From Teichococcus coralli (GTDB lineage: Bacteria > Pseudomonadota > Alphaproteobacteria > Acetobacterales > Acetobacteraceae), in NCBI RefSeq assembly GCF_009829925.1, contig NZ_SNVJ01000025.1:1-41840 (forward strand): 41,840 nucleotides of DNA. The letters run 5' to 3'. Positions 25,379 through 33,518 of the stretch are shown piece by piece. Every line of letters begins with the position of its first letter. Position 1 is the first letter of the stretch. The translations under genes were made by a program, and so were the position numbers. Under the pieces are notes generated by a model. The model was not told the origin of the DNA. It saw nothing but the letters and a program-made list of their open reading frames with translations, and did not search any database.

Positions 25379-26395
25379 ATGCCCACACATCGCGGCCTCT
25401 ATGTGCGCATCGGCGCGCTGATCCTGGTCGGGCTGGGGCTCGGCCTCGGCTTCCTGCTGTTTCTCACCGGCGGTGGCTTCGGCCGCCAGAGCATGATCTT
25501 CGAGACCTACCTGCGCGAGAGCGTCACCGGGCTGGAGGTGGGCGCTCCCGTGCGCTACCGCGGCGTGCAGGTGGGGCAGGTCAGCAAGGTCGGGCTGGTC
25601 AACGCGGAATACCCGCCGACCAACCGCAATGCCGCCGTGGAAGCCTTTCAGCTCGTGCTGGTGCGCCTCGCCCTCGACACCGAGAAGGCCACCATGGACG
25701 ATCCGAAGCAGGTGGAGCGGGCCGTGGAGCGCGGCCTGCGCGCGCGGCTGGCCACCCAGGGGATCACCGGCGTCGCCTATATCGAGCTGGACTTCGTCAA
25801 CCCGGAGCGGTTTCCGGGGCGCGACGTGCCCTGGGCGCCGGCCTATCCGGTGATCCCCGCCATCCCCTCCACCGTGGCCCAGGTGCAGAATGCGGCGGAG
25901 ACCATTCTCGCCCGCATCCAGCAGGCGCCGCTGGAGGAACTGCTGAACGACGTGACGGCGGTGGTCTCCGCCGTGCGCGGGCAGGTGGAGAGCGGCGACC
26001 TCGCTCATGCTTTCACCGAGGCCGCCGCCATGCTGGGCGCCGTGCGCCAGGCGGTGACGCAGTCCGACATCCCGGCCACCGTGGCGGAACTGCGCGGCGC
26101 GGCCGCCGACCTGCGCGCCCTGCTGGGCAGCGCCGAGACAAAGGCGGCGCTGGCCAGCGCGCGCGCCGCCGCCGACGACCTGCGCGAAAGCCTGAGCCGC
26201 CTGCCCGCCGTGATCAACGCGCTGGAGCAGGCCGCCCGGTCGGCCCGCAATACCACCCAGAGCACCACCGCCGACCTGGTGCCGCTGCTGCGCGACCTGC
26301 GCGCGACGGTGGGCAACCTGCGCGACACGACGGAGGCGTTGCGGCGCGCTCCGGGCCAGGTGCTGTTCGGCGCGCCGCCGCCGCCCAACCGCTGA
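25379..26395 (+). CDS. mlaD: MCE-family substrate-binding protein MlaD
   Basis: The periplasmic, membrane-anchored lipid-binding subunit of the Mla transporter, 338 residues. One N-terminal membrane anchor (IGALILVGLGLGLGFLLFLTG, about 12-32) is followed by the MCE domain (about 38-125) with SVTGLEVGAPVRYRGVQVGQV. The long C-terminal part (about 165-325) is Ala/Leu-rich, helical and coiled-coil-like. That is longer than E. coli MlaD and resembles MCE proteins with a needle-like helical extension. It starts 3 bases after mlaF. Confidence 0.94.
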   Translation: MPTHRGLYVRIGALILVGLGLGLGFLLFLTGGGFGRQSMIFETYLRESVTGLEVGAPVRYRGVQVGQVSKVGLVNAEYPPTNRNAAVEAFQLVLVRLALDTEKATMDDPKQVERAVERGLRARLATQGITGVAYIELDFVNPERFPGRDVPWAPAYPVIPAIPSTVAQVQNAAETILARIQQAPLEELLNDVTAVVSAVRGQVESGDLAHAFTEAAAMLGAVRQAVTQSDIPATVAELRGAAADLRALLGSAETKAALASARAAADDLRESLSRLPAVINALEQAARSARNTTQSTTADLVPLLRDLRATVGNLRDTTEALRRAPGQVLFGAPPPPNR

Positions 26396-26414
26396 TCCCC
26401 CGAAGGGAAGTCCC

Positions 26415-27017
26415 ATGCGCCGCCGCCTGCTCCTGCTTACGCTCCCGACGCTCGCCGCCTGCTCGGTGCTGCCGGAATACCCTTATGTCGAGGTGAAGCG
26501 CTTCCCGCTTGCGCCGCGGCGCGAGGCGCCGCCGGCGCGTGGCGGCCACAAGCGGGTGCTGCTGGTGCGGCTGATGCGGGCCTCGCCGGCGCTCGATACC
26601 CGCGGCCTGCGCAGCCTGCGGCCCGACGGCACCGAGGCGGTGGATTTCTACGCCGAATGGACGGCACCGCCGGCCGAGCTGGCGGAGGAGGCGCTGCGCC
26701 GCTGGCTCACCGCTTCAGGCCTGTTCGCCGCGGTGGTCACGCCGGGCAGCCGGGCGCAGGCCGACCTGATCCTGGAGTCGGAGCTGACCGCCCTGCTGGC
26801 CGATCTCGGCCGCGGCGAGGCGCGGGCGGGGCTTTCCGCCGTGGTGCTGCGCGAGAGTGGCGACAACAGCCGTATCCTGGCGCAGCTTTCCATCACCGGC
26901 ACCGCGCCGCTGCCGCCGGAGCGTCCGCTGCCGCCGGAAGCCGTCGCGGCGGGCATCAACGCCGCCTTCGCCGCGGCGCTGCGTCAGCTCGAAAGCCAGC
27001 TCGCCCGCTTTGCCTGA
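26415..27017 (+). CDS. ABC-type transport auxiliary lipoprotein (Mla/Pqi-associated)
   Basis: A 200-residue lipoprotein of the ABC_trans_aux (PqiC-like) class found at the end of MCE operons. The signal ends in the lipobox LAAC (Cys16). The mature protein follows the family plan: a strand with KRVLLVRLMRASPALDTRGL, a YAEWTAPPAELAEEALRRWL segment near 75-95, LILESELTALLADL near 117-130, then the C-terminal helix AAGINAAFAAALRQLESQLARF. It probably sits in the periplasmic face of the outer or inner membrane and helps to pass lipids between membranes. AAGGGAAG lies before the ATG. It is the fourth gene of the operon. Confidence 0.9.
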   Translation: MRRRLLLLTLPTLAACSVLPEYPYVEVKRFPLAPRREAPPARGGHKRVLLVRLMRASPALDTRGLRSLRPDGTEAVDFYAEWTAPPAELAEEALRRWLTASGLFAAVVTPGSRAQADLILESELTALLADLGRGEARAGLSAVVLRESGDNSRILAQLSITGTAPLPPERPLPPEAVAAGINAAFAAALRQLESQLARFA

Positions 27018-27144
27018 GAAAGGAGGCACATTTACACTTCGGCAAGCATCGTCCCAGTAATCTCAAAAAATGGAACGACGAGACGGTTGGACCGCCGCAT
27101 GAGACATTCGGAATGGGCTGGGTGCATGACAGGCGAAGCTGCGC

Positions 27145-27759
27145 ATGCCGCCCGCTAGAGCCGCCGACCCCTGGAGCGAGGTGTGGGACGCCTATGAGGC
27201 CCGTCAATCCGTCCCGCTCCCCGCACCCGCGGCCCCTGCGCCGGAACAAGTGCCGCCGCCGGCCCAGCCCCGCCGCCGTGGCCGGCTGTTGCTGGCGGGT
27301 GGCCTGGCACTGGGCGCGATCGGCCTTTCCGGCCCGGCGCAGCCACTGCTCGGCATGGCGGGACTGGCGCTCTGGCGGGATGCTCCGGCGCTGCTGCGCC
27401 GGCTGGATCTGCCTTCCGGCCTGCCGCCGCCTTCCTTGGCGACGACGTCGGCGTCCGGCGGAGTGGAGGCGGAGCGCTATCTCGCCGGGCTGACGGGGGC
27501 CGTGATGGAAGGCTGGGGCGATCCCGTGGCGCTGCGCCGGATGGTGCAGGCGCGCCAGGCCCTGCCGCCGCTGCGGGATGGCGCGTTGCGGCCGCTGGAG
27601 GCGGTGCGCCGCCTGCGCCCGCTCGGCTGGGGGCGGGTACGGGTGGAGATCGGGCCGGCACAGGGACCCGGCGGCCTTGGCTTCGACCTTGCCTGGCACG
27701 CCGGCGGCTGGCGGGTGACCCGCCTTCAACTGCTGGACCCGCCGGAAGGCCCGGCCTGA
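27145..27759 (+). CDS. Membrane-anchored protein of unknown function
   Basis: A 204-residue protein that I do not recognise with confidence. A Pro/Ala-rich N-terminal cytoplasmic tail (about 1-45) precedes one hydrophobic segment (LLLAGGLALGAIGL, about 49-62). A C-terminal domain of about 90 residues begins at VEAERYLAGLTGAVMEGWGDP and ends VEIGPAQGPGGLGFDLAWHAGGWRVTRLQLLDP. The ending (short strand, W-x-x-GGWRV) resembles DUF2939-type domains, but this is a weak match from memory. It stands alone, 127 bases after the Mla operon, and ends at a strong hairpin. Confidence 0.7.
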   Translation: MPPARAADPWSEVWDAYEARQSVPLPAPAAPAPEQVPPPAQPRRRGRLLLAGGLALGAIGLSGPAQPLLGMAGLALWRDAPALLRRLDLPSGLPPPSLATTSASGGVEAERYLAGLTGAVMEGWGDPVALRRMVQARQALPPLRDGALRPLEAVRRLRPLGWGRVRVEIGPAQGPGGLGFDLAWHAGGWRVTRLQLLDPPEGPA

Positions 27760-27764
27760 GGGTG

Positions 27765-27787
27765 GGGAGGGGCGCTCCGCCCCTCCC
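27765..27787 (+). terminator. Hairpin after the unknown membrane protein gene
   Basis: A perfect 10-base-pair stem, GGGAGGGGCG with CGCCCCTCCC, closes a CTC loop 6 bases past the stop codon. There is no long U-run on the plus strand, but the stem is strong and well placed. Confidence 0.6.
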
Positions 27788-27793
27788 GCGCCT

Positions 27794-27851
27794 TTCAGAA
27801 GCGATGGCGCCCCGCCGCGCCGTTCAGAAGCGATGGCGCCCCGCCGCGCCG
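27794..27851. repeat. 29-base perfect tandem duplication
   Basis: Two identical adjacent 29-base copies (27794-27822 and 27823-27851) start TTCAGAAGCGATGGCGCC. Read on the minus strand each copy ends with codons for Gly-Arg-His-Arg-Phe and a stop, so it could be the duplicated tail of a lost gene. It lies in the gap downstream of the second TTT receptor gene. Confidence 0.9.
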
Positions 27852-27901
27852 TCAAAACCGCACGTTGGGGCCGCATCTTGGGGCCGCACCTGGACGGCCG
27901 G

Positions 27902-28888
27902 TCAGTCCGCGGTGATGCCGGCGGTCTGGATCACCTTGCGCCAGCGCTCGATCTCGGCGCGCTGGAACTTGCCGTATTCCTCGGGGCTGTTGGCCACCAC
28001 CGTCATGCCGATCTGCTCCAGGCGCGGCCGCACCTCGGGGTGGAGCAGCGCCTCGGTGGCGGCGGCATGGATCCGCTGCTGCAACCCGGGCGGCAGGCCG
28101 GCCGGCGCCATCAGCGCCTGCCAGCTGGTGATGACGAAGTCGTCGAGTCCCGCCTCGGCCGCCGTGGGCACGTCGGGCAGCACCGGGTGCCGCTTCGAAT
28201 CCGTGATCATCAGCGCGCGCAGGCGGCCACCCTCGATATGGCCGGCGACGGTGCCGAGGTTCTGGAAGGACATCTGCACGTTGCCGGCGATCAGGTCGGT
28301 CGCCGCCGCCGCGCCGCCGCGATAGGGCACATGCGCCACGTCCACCCCGGTGCGCTGCTTGAACAGCTCGGTGGTCATCTGGTCGGAGGAGCCGACGCCG
28401 CTGGTGGAATAGGACGCCTTGCCGGGATTGGCCTTCAGCCAGGTGACCAGCTCGGCGGTGGTCTTCACCGGAACCTTGTCCGGGTTCACCACCAGCACGT
28501 TCGGCATGCTGACGGCGAGGGTGATGGGGGTGAAGTCCTTCACCGGGTCGTAGCCCAGCTCCGGCCGCAGCGCCGCGTTGATGGCGTAGACGCCAATCGA
28601 GCCGATCATCAGCGTGTGCCCGTCCGGCTCGGCGCGGGCGAGCAGGCGGCCGGCCACCTCGCCATTGGCGCCGGCGCGGTTCTCCGCCACCACCGGCTGG
28701 CCGACGGTCTGGCTCATGCGGTTGGCGATGGCGCGGGCGACGATGTCGCTGGGTCCGCCGGCCACGAAGGGCACCAGCATGGTGACCGGCCGGTTCGGCC
28801 AGGCAGCCTGGGCGCGGGCCGTGCGGAGGGCCGGAAGGGCCAGCGCGGCCCCGGCCAGCGGAGCGCCCAGCAGCGTGCGGCGATGCAT
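27902..28888 (-). CDS. Tripartite tricarboxylate transporter substrate-binding protein (Bug family)
   Basis: A second orphan receptor of the Bug/TctC family, 328 residues, periplasmic. The signal (MHRRTLLGAPLAGAALALPALRTARAQA) carries an Arg-Arg pair at residues 3-4 and may use Tat or Sec. Family features: NRPVTMLVPFVAGGPSDIVAR near 32-52, VVAENRAGANGEVAGRLL near 66-83, STSGVGSSDQMTTELF near 160, and AHVPYRGGAAAATDLIAGNV near 184. AGAGAGGA precedes the ATG by about 9 bases. It is divergent from fhs, and a GntR-like operator lies between them. No TctA or TctB genes are seen. Confidence 0.93.
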   Translation of the reverse strand: MHRRTLLGAPLAGAALALPALRTARAQAAWPNRPVTMLVPFVAGGPSDIVARAIANRMSQTVGQPVVAENRAGANGEVAGRLLARAEPDGHTLMIGSIGVYAINAALRPELGYDPVKDFTPITLAVSMPNVLVVNPDKVPVKTTAELVTWLKANPGKASYSTSGVGSSDQMTTELFKQRTGVDVAHVPYRGGAAAATDLIAGNVQMSFQNLGTVAGHIEGGRLRALMITDSKRHPVLPDVPTAAEAGLDDFVITSWQALMAPAGLPPGLQQRIHAAATEALLHPEVRPRLEQIGMTVVANSPEEYGKFQRAEIERWRKVIQTAGITAD

Positions 28889-28912
28889 GAAGATTTCCTC
28901 TCTGCAATGTTC

Positions 28913-28923
28913 TTGTCAGACAA
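28913..28923. promoter_or_regulatory. GntR/FadR-type operator candidate
   Basis: TTGTCAGACAA is a perfect palindrome around a central A. It fits the TNGTNNNACNA half-site plan recognised by the FadR subfamily of GntR regulators, which often control TTT receptors and carboxylate genes. It lies 25 bases upstream of the Bug receptor ATG and 94 bases upstream of fhs. No regulator gene is in the window. Confidence 0.45.
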
Positions 28924-29016
28924 CGTGACATGGGACGGCGAGGCTTGCCAATCCCCGCGGCGGCTTGCCGCTTCGCGGGCACGACGATAAGCCGCGTGCA
29001 GCAGCAGGATGACCTC

Positions 29017-30687
29017 ATGGCGACGGACCTCGACATCGCCCGCGCGGCGAAGCTCCTCCCGATCGGCGAGATCGCCGCGCGCGCGGGAATTCCCGACGAG
29101 GCGCTGGAGCCCTATGGCCGCTACAAGGCCAAGATCGGCCTCGACTTCGTGGCGGCGCAGCGGGAGCGGCCACAGGGCGCGCTGGTGCTGGTGACGGGCA
29201 TCAGCCCGACCGCCGCCGGCGAGGGCAAGACCACCACCACCATCGGCCTGGGCGACGCGCTGAACGCGCTCGGCACCCGCACCATGATCTGCCTGCGAGA
29301 GCCCTCGCTCGGCCCCTGCTTCGGCGTGAAGGGCGGCGCGACGGGCGGCGGCCGCGCGCAGGTGGCGCCGATGGAGGAGATCAACCTCCACTTCACCGGC
29401 GACTTCCACGCCATCACCTCCGCCAACAACCTGCTGGCGGCGATGGTGGACAACCACCTCTACTGGGGCAACGAGCTCGGTCTCGACGCGCGCCGCATCG
29501 CCTGGCGCCGCGCGGTGGACATGAACGACCGCGCGCTGCGCTCGATCAACGCCGCGCTGGGCGGCGTGGCGAACGGCTTCCCGCGCGAGGACGGCTTCGA
29601 CATCACCGTCGCCTCCGAGGTGATGGCGGTGTTCTGCCTGGCGCGCGACCTCGACGACCTGCGCGCGCGGCTCGGCCGCATCATCGTCGGCCAGACGCGG
29701 GACGGGCGGAACGTCACCGCGCACGACCTGAAGGCCGACGGCGCCATGGCGGCGCTGCTGCGCGACGCGCTGGCGCCCAACCTCGTGCAGACGCTCGACG
29801 GCTCGCCGGCGCTGGTGCATGGCGGCCCCTTCGCCAACATCGCGCATGGCTGCAACAGCGTGATGGCGACGCGGCTCGGCCTGCGGCTGGCCGACGTGGT
29901 GGTGACCGAGGCCGGCTTCGGCGCCGACCTCGGCGCGGAGAAGTTCCTCGACATCAAGTGCCGCGCCGCCGGCCTCGCGCCTTCCGCCTGCGTGGTCGTC
30001 GCCACGGTGCGGGCGTTGAAGATGCACGGCGGCGTCGCGAAGTCGGCGCTCGGCACCGAGGATGTCGCGGCGGTGAAGCGCGGCATCGCCAACCTGGCGC
30101 GGCATGTGCAGAACATGCAGAAGTTCGGCCTGCCCGTGGTGGTGGCGCTGAACCGCTTCACCGGCGACACCGAGGCCGAGATCGCCGCGGTGCGGCAGGC
30201 GATGGCGAAGCTCGGCACCGAGGCCATCCTCTGCACCCACTGGGGCGAGGGCGCGGCCGGCGCGGCGGACCTCGCGCGTGCCGTGCAGGCGCTGGTGGCC
30301 GGCGGCAGCGCGCGGTTCGAGCCGCTCTATTCCGACCATCTCTCGCTGGCCGGCAAGATCGAGACGGTGGCGCGCGAGATCTACCACGCCGGCGGCGTGG
30401 CCATTCCGCCGCCGGTCGCCGCGAAGCTGCGCCGCTTCGAGGAGCAGGGCTTCGGCCATGTGCCGGTCTGCATCGCCAAGACGCAGTATTCCTTCAGCGC
30501 CGACCCCAGCCTGATGGGCGCGCCGGAGGGCCACGTGCTGCCCCTGCGCGAGGTGCGGCTCTCCGCGGGGGCGGGCTTCGTCGTCGCCATCGCCGGCGAG
30601 ATCATGACCATGCCCGGCCTCCCGCGGCACCCGGCGGCGGAAAGCATCGGCCTGGATCCGCAAGGCCGCATCGAGGGCCTGTTCTGA
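29017..30687 (+). CDS. fhs: Formate-tetrahydrofolate ligase
   Basis: This cytoplasmic ATP-dependent enzyme makes 10-formyltetrahydrofolate from formate, feeding purine synthesis and one-carbon metabolism. The length, 556 residues, is typical. The P-loop TAAGEGKT is at residues 65-72. The family signature GVKGGATGGGRAQVAPMEEI is near 106-125, followed by HFTGDFHAITSANNLLAA. The ATG at 29017 has GCAGGA about 9 bases upstream; an in-frame ATG at 28930 adds 29 unlikely residues and would overlap the divergent promoter region. The C-terminal region ends with the usual GEIMTMPGLPRHPA. No anomaly. Confidence 0.97.
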   Translation: MATDLDIARAAKLLPIGEIAARAGIPDEALEPYGRYKAKIGLDFVAAQRERPQGALVLVTGISPTAAGEGKTTTTIGLGDALNALGTRTMICLREPSLGPCFGVKGGATGGGRAQVAPMEEINLHFTGDFHAITSANNLLAAMVDNHLYWGNELGLDARRIAWRRAVDMNDRALRSINAALGGVANGFPREDGFDITVASEVMAVFCLARDLDDLRARLGRIIVGQTRDGRNVTAHDLKADGAMAALLRDALAPNLVQTLDGSPALVHGGPFANIAHGCNSVMATRLGLRLADVVVTEAGFGADLGAEKFLDIKCRAAGLAPSACVVVATVRALKMHGGVAKSALGTEDVAAVKRGIANLARHVQNMQKFGLPVVVALNRFTGDTEAEIAAVRQAMAKLGTEAILCTHWGEGAAGAADLARAVQALVAGGSARFEPLYSDHLSLAGKIETVAREIYHAGGVAIPPPVAAKLRRFEEQGFGHVPVCIAKTQYSFSADPSLMGAPEGHVLPLREVRLSAGAGFVVAIAGEIMTMPGLPRHPAAESIGLDPQGRIEGLF

Positions 30688-30829
30688 GGCCGCGGCACGG
30701 GCGGGAGCGCCCGAACAGGCGCGGAGGCATTGGGTTGCCGGACCGCGCCCCGCCCGGCGCGGCAAGCGGCGCCGTGGCGCGGCGGCTTCGCCGCCATGCC
30801 GGTGCCGCCCTTGTTCAGGAGAAAAGGCC

Positions 30830-32029
30830 CTGACGCCCGAAGCCCTGCTCCGCGAGGCCGTCGCCCGCCACCAGGCCGGCGACCTGGAGGGCGCCGCCGC
30901 CCGCTATGAGCGCCTGCTCGCCGTCCGGCCCGATGACGCCAATGCGCTGAACCTGCTGGGCCTGGTGTTCCGCCAGCGCGGCGACCTGCCGCGCGCGCTG
31001 GGCCTGATCCGGCGTGCCGTGGCGCTGCAGCCGGCGGCGCCGGTCTTCCTGGCCACGCTGGGCGGCACCCTGGCGGAGGCGGGGCAACTCGCGGCGGCGG
31101 TCGAGGCCCTGCGCGCCGCGCTGGCGATCCGCCCGAACGACCCGACCAGCCTGCGCAACCTTGGCCAGGCCTTGTGCGGCCTGGGGCGCTCCGGCGAAGC
31201 GCTGGCGCCGCTGCGGCGGGCCGTGGCCCTGGCGCCTGCCGCCGGCGAGGCGCATCTGGCGCTGGCGCATGCCTGCCGGGAGGCCGGGAAGACCGCGGCG
31301 GCGGCGGCGGCGGCCCGGGCCGCCCTGCTGCTTCCGAACCTCGCGCCGCAACTGGCCGAGCAGGCGCGCTTCCTCCTGGCCGCGCTTGGCGAGGGCGCGG
31401 CGCCGGACCGGGCGCCCGCCACCTATGTGCGCGACCTGTTCGACCAGTATGCGCCGCGCTTCGAGCGCGACCTGGAGGACAAGCTGGCCTATCGCACCCC
31501 TGCGGCGCTGGCGGACCTGCTGGCGGAGGCCGGGCTCGCGGCCGACGGCAGCCGCCAAGTGCTTGATCTCGGTTGCGGCACGGGGCTTTCGGGGCGGGCG
31601 CTGGCACCCTTCGCGCACCGGCTGGAGGGGGTGGACCTTTCCCCGCGCATGCTGGCCGAGGCGGCGCGGCAGGGCTGCTACGCGGCGCTGCACGAGGCCG
31701 ACCTGCTGGCCTTCCTGCCCCGCCACCCCGGACAGTTCGACCTGATCGCGGCGGCGGACGTGCTGAACTATCTCGGCGAGCTGCGCCCGGCCCTTGCCGG
31801 CATGGCCACGGCGCTGCGGCCAGGCGGATACCTGGCTTTCAGCGTGGAAAGCGGGGCTGGGGACACCTATGCGCTAGGACCGGGCCTCCGCTACCGCCAC
31901 GACCTGCCCGCGTTGCGCGCGCTTCTCGCCGCGCTCGACCTGCGCATCCTGGCGGAGCGCAGCCTCGTGCTGCGCCAGGAACTGGGGCAGCCGGTGGCCG
32001 GTGCCGCCTTTGTGCTGCGCGTCGCCTGA
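30830..32029 (+). CDS. TPR-repeat SAM-dependent methyltransferase, apparent CTG start
   Basis: A fusion of N-terminal TPR repeats (about 1-150) and a C-terminal class I methyltransferase. TPR units are visible as REAVARHQAGDLEGAAARY, LNLLGLVFRQRGDLPRAL and LRNLGQALCGLGRSGEAL. The SAM-binding motif VLDLGCGTG is near residues 244-252, with D-L-I-A-A-A-DVLNY as motif IV. The first TPR starts well upstream of the first ATG/GTG/TTG in frame (GTG at 30965). The only codon placed behind the good AGGAGA site (30817-30822) is CTG at 30830, which gives 399 residues. A conservative annotation would use 30965 (354 residues, lacking the first TPR). The methyl acceptor is unknown. It lies upstream of flbT-flaF. 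Confidence 0.85.
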   Translation: MTPEALLREAVARHQAGDLEGAAARYERLLAVRPDDANALNLLGLVFRQRGDLPRALGLIRRAVALQPAAPVFLATLGGTLAEAGQLAAAVEALRAALAIRPNDPTSLRNLGQALCGLGRSGEALAPLRRAVALAPAAGEAHLALAHACREAGKTAAAAAAARAALLLPNLAPQLAEQARFLLAALGEGAAPDRAPATYVRDLFDQYAPRFERDLEDKLAYRTPAALADLLAEAGLAADGSRQVLDLGCGTGLSGRALAPFAHRLEGVDLSPRMLAEAARQGCYAALHEADLLAFLPRHPGQFDLIAAADVLNYLGELRPALAGMATALRPGGYLAFSVESGAGDTYALGPGLRYRHDLPALRALLAALDLRILAERSLVLRQELGQPVAGAAFVLRVA

Positions 32030-32713
32030 GCATCCGGCGTCTGAAGCGCGTCCATCACCCGCGCGGGGTCCTCGCTGTCGCGGCTCGCCTGGCCTGATCA
32101 CGCGAATCGTGCTGTCCCACCATGCGTAAAACCTTCGCAGCAGGACGCGAATGCCGCTAAATGGCATCTGCAATCTCTTTTTTAGGAGGCCGCCCTGATT
32201 GCTGGACTCCCGCCTCATGCGGTGCTTGCGTGGCGTTGGGCTGGCTGCTCCGGGAATGCTGGCCTGTCTTCCGCATGGCTGAAGGGCCTGCGGCCGGGGG
32301 CCGCCACGCCGGGCGGCCTGGAGGGGCGGGGTCGCGGGAACGGTGTGCCGGAGCGCCGGTCCGCCCTGTCGCTTCGCTGGAACGAAGTTCGGGTTGAGCC
32401 TCGCGGTTCAGGAAGCGTTAGCCGTTCCGGGCCAGAGTGCCCGGTGTCGCGACATGCGGCGCCCGGCGGTGACGGCCCTTCTCCGGTAGCCAGATCCTCC
32501 CCGGCGTGGCCGTCGCTTGAAGCAAGGAGCAGGGCCACCATGCCCTGAACGCTGAGGATCCGAGCCGCTCCACGGCCGCCGCTCCCACACGAGAGGGAGG
32601 GCAGCCGGGTGAGCATCCCCGGCCGTTTCCCGTCGCCGTTTGGCGGCGCCGGGGAGCGGCTCCCCCAAGCGGGCGCCGGCATCTGCCGTCCCGCACCGAG
32701 AAGCTGCCGAACC
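32030..32713. other. Long intergenic region before flbT
   Basis: Nearly 700 bases with no gene I can support. It has an A+T-richer patch at 32125-32190, including a run of six T followed by AGGAGG at 32180-32188 that is not followed by a credible reading frame. There is an inverted repeat CCGGGC-N6-GCCCGG at 32427-32444 and a TGTCGCGACA palindrome at 32445-32454. A flagellin gene, often found next to flbT and flaF, is absent. It may be a decayed gene or a long leader. Confidence 0.5.
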
Positions 32714-33142
32714 ATGTCGACGCTTGTGCTCGAACTGCGCCAGGGTGACCTGCTGGTCGTCAACGGAGCGCCCCTCCGCTTCCGCAATCGCGCCCGGGTC
32801 GAGCTGACAAGCCGCGCGCGCTTTCTGTTCGGCAAGCAGATCATGAGTCCGGAGGCTGCGACGACGCCGGCCCGGCGCATCTACTTCGCCATCCAGACCG
32901 CCTATATCGGGAACGAGGAAGAGCGCGCGCGCGGCCTGGAGCTGGCGCGTGACCTCGCCGGCGAGTTCCACGCCGCGACAACCTCGGCCCAGGCGCGCGA
33001 GCTGCTCGACAGCGCCATCGCCGCCGCCGAGCAGGATGAGTGCTATCAGGCGCTGCGGATGATCCGCCGCCTGATCCAGCACGAGGACGCCGCGCTGGCC
33101 GGCCTCGACCCCCTGTCCCTCAAGGGGGAGCCGGCGCAGTGA
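32714..33142 (+). CDS. flbT: Flagellar biosynthesis repressor FlbT
   Basis: An alphaproteobacterial post-transcriptional regulator that binds the flagellin mRNA leader and lowers its translation or stability. The protein has 142 residues. Family features: VLELRQGDLLVVNGAPLRFRNRARVEL at the N-terminus, ARFLFGKQIMSPEAATTPARRIYFAIQTAYIG in the middle, and a helical C-terminus with ECYQALRMIRRLIQHE. The ATG at 32714 fits the family start; no strong Shine-Dalgarno sequence is visible. Its stop overlaps the flaF ATG (TGATG). Confidence 0.93.
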   Translation: MSTLVLELRQGDLLVVNGAPLRFRNRARVELTSRARFLFGKQIMSPEAATTPARRIYFAIQTAYIGNEEERARGLELARDLAGEFHAATTSAQARELLDSAIAAAEQDECYQALRMIRRLIQHEDAALAGLDPLSLKGEPAQ

Positions 33143-33486
33143 TGCCGGCGGGCGCGCGCCGCCCGGTTCCGGCCAGGCCCGTCCCGCCCGGGCAGCGGAT
33201 GGAGGAGGCGATGCTGTTCCGCCATGCCATCCTGCTGTTGCGACGGGCGCGGGAGAGTGGCGACCCCGTCATGGCCCGCGCGGCGCTGGACGTCACCCGG
33301 CGCCTCTGGGAGGCCGTGCTGCTGGCGCTGCATGCTCCCGGCGCCCGCATGCCCTTCCGGCTGCGCCAGGGCCTGGAGACCCTCGGGCAGGCGGTGCTGC
33401 GCGAGATCGCCCGGCCGGAGCCCGACTACGACTTCCTGGCCGGCATCAACGAGCAGGTCATGGCCGGGCTCGCACCCCGCCATTGA
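33142..33486 (+). CDS. flaF: Flagellar biosynthesis regulator FlaF
   Basis: A 114-residue protein of the FlaF family, which is needed for flagellin production and acts with FlbT. The matching region is about residues 25-112: FRHAILLLRRARESGD, then ALDVTRRLWEAVLLAL, then RLRQGLETLGQAVLREI, ending DFLAGINEQVMAGLA. The N-terminus (MPAGARRPVPARPVPPG) is Pro/Arg-rich and atypical. A later ATG at 33211, behind GGAGG, might be the real start and would give 91 residues. The overlapping ATG at 33142 supports coupling to flbT. Confidence 0.85.
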   Translation: MPAGARRPVPARPVPPGQRMEEAMLFRHAILLLRRARESGDPVMARAALDVTRRLWEAVLLALHAPGARMPFRLRQGLETLGQAVLREIARPEPDYDFLAGINEQVMAGLAPRH

Positions 33487-33518
33487 GCCGCGCTGCCGGC
33501 GGGACCCTGCCGGCGGGA

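Noticed and set aside
28714..30765. Minus-strand frame (683 codons) opposite fhs
   Set aside because: It runs antisense through fhs and into the Bug receptor start; the product is low complexity.
32150..32190. Possible sigma-54 promoter (TGGCAT...) before flbT
   Set aside because: The downstream GC element does not fall at the required distance from the TGGC box.
32222..32548. 108-codon frame in the empty region before flbT
   Set aside because: It has Arg/Gly/Ser/Pro composition, no ribosome site and no recognisable fold; it is probably chance.
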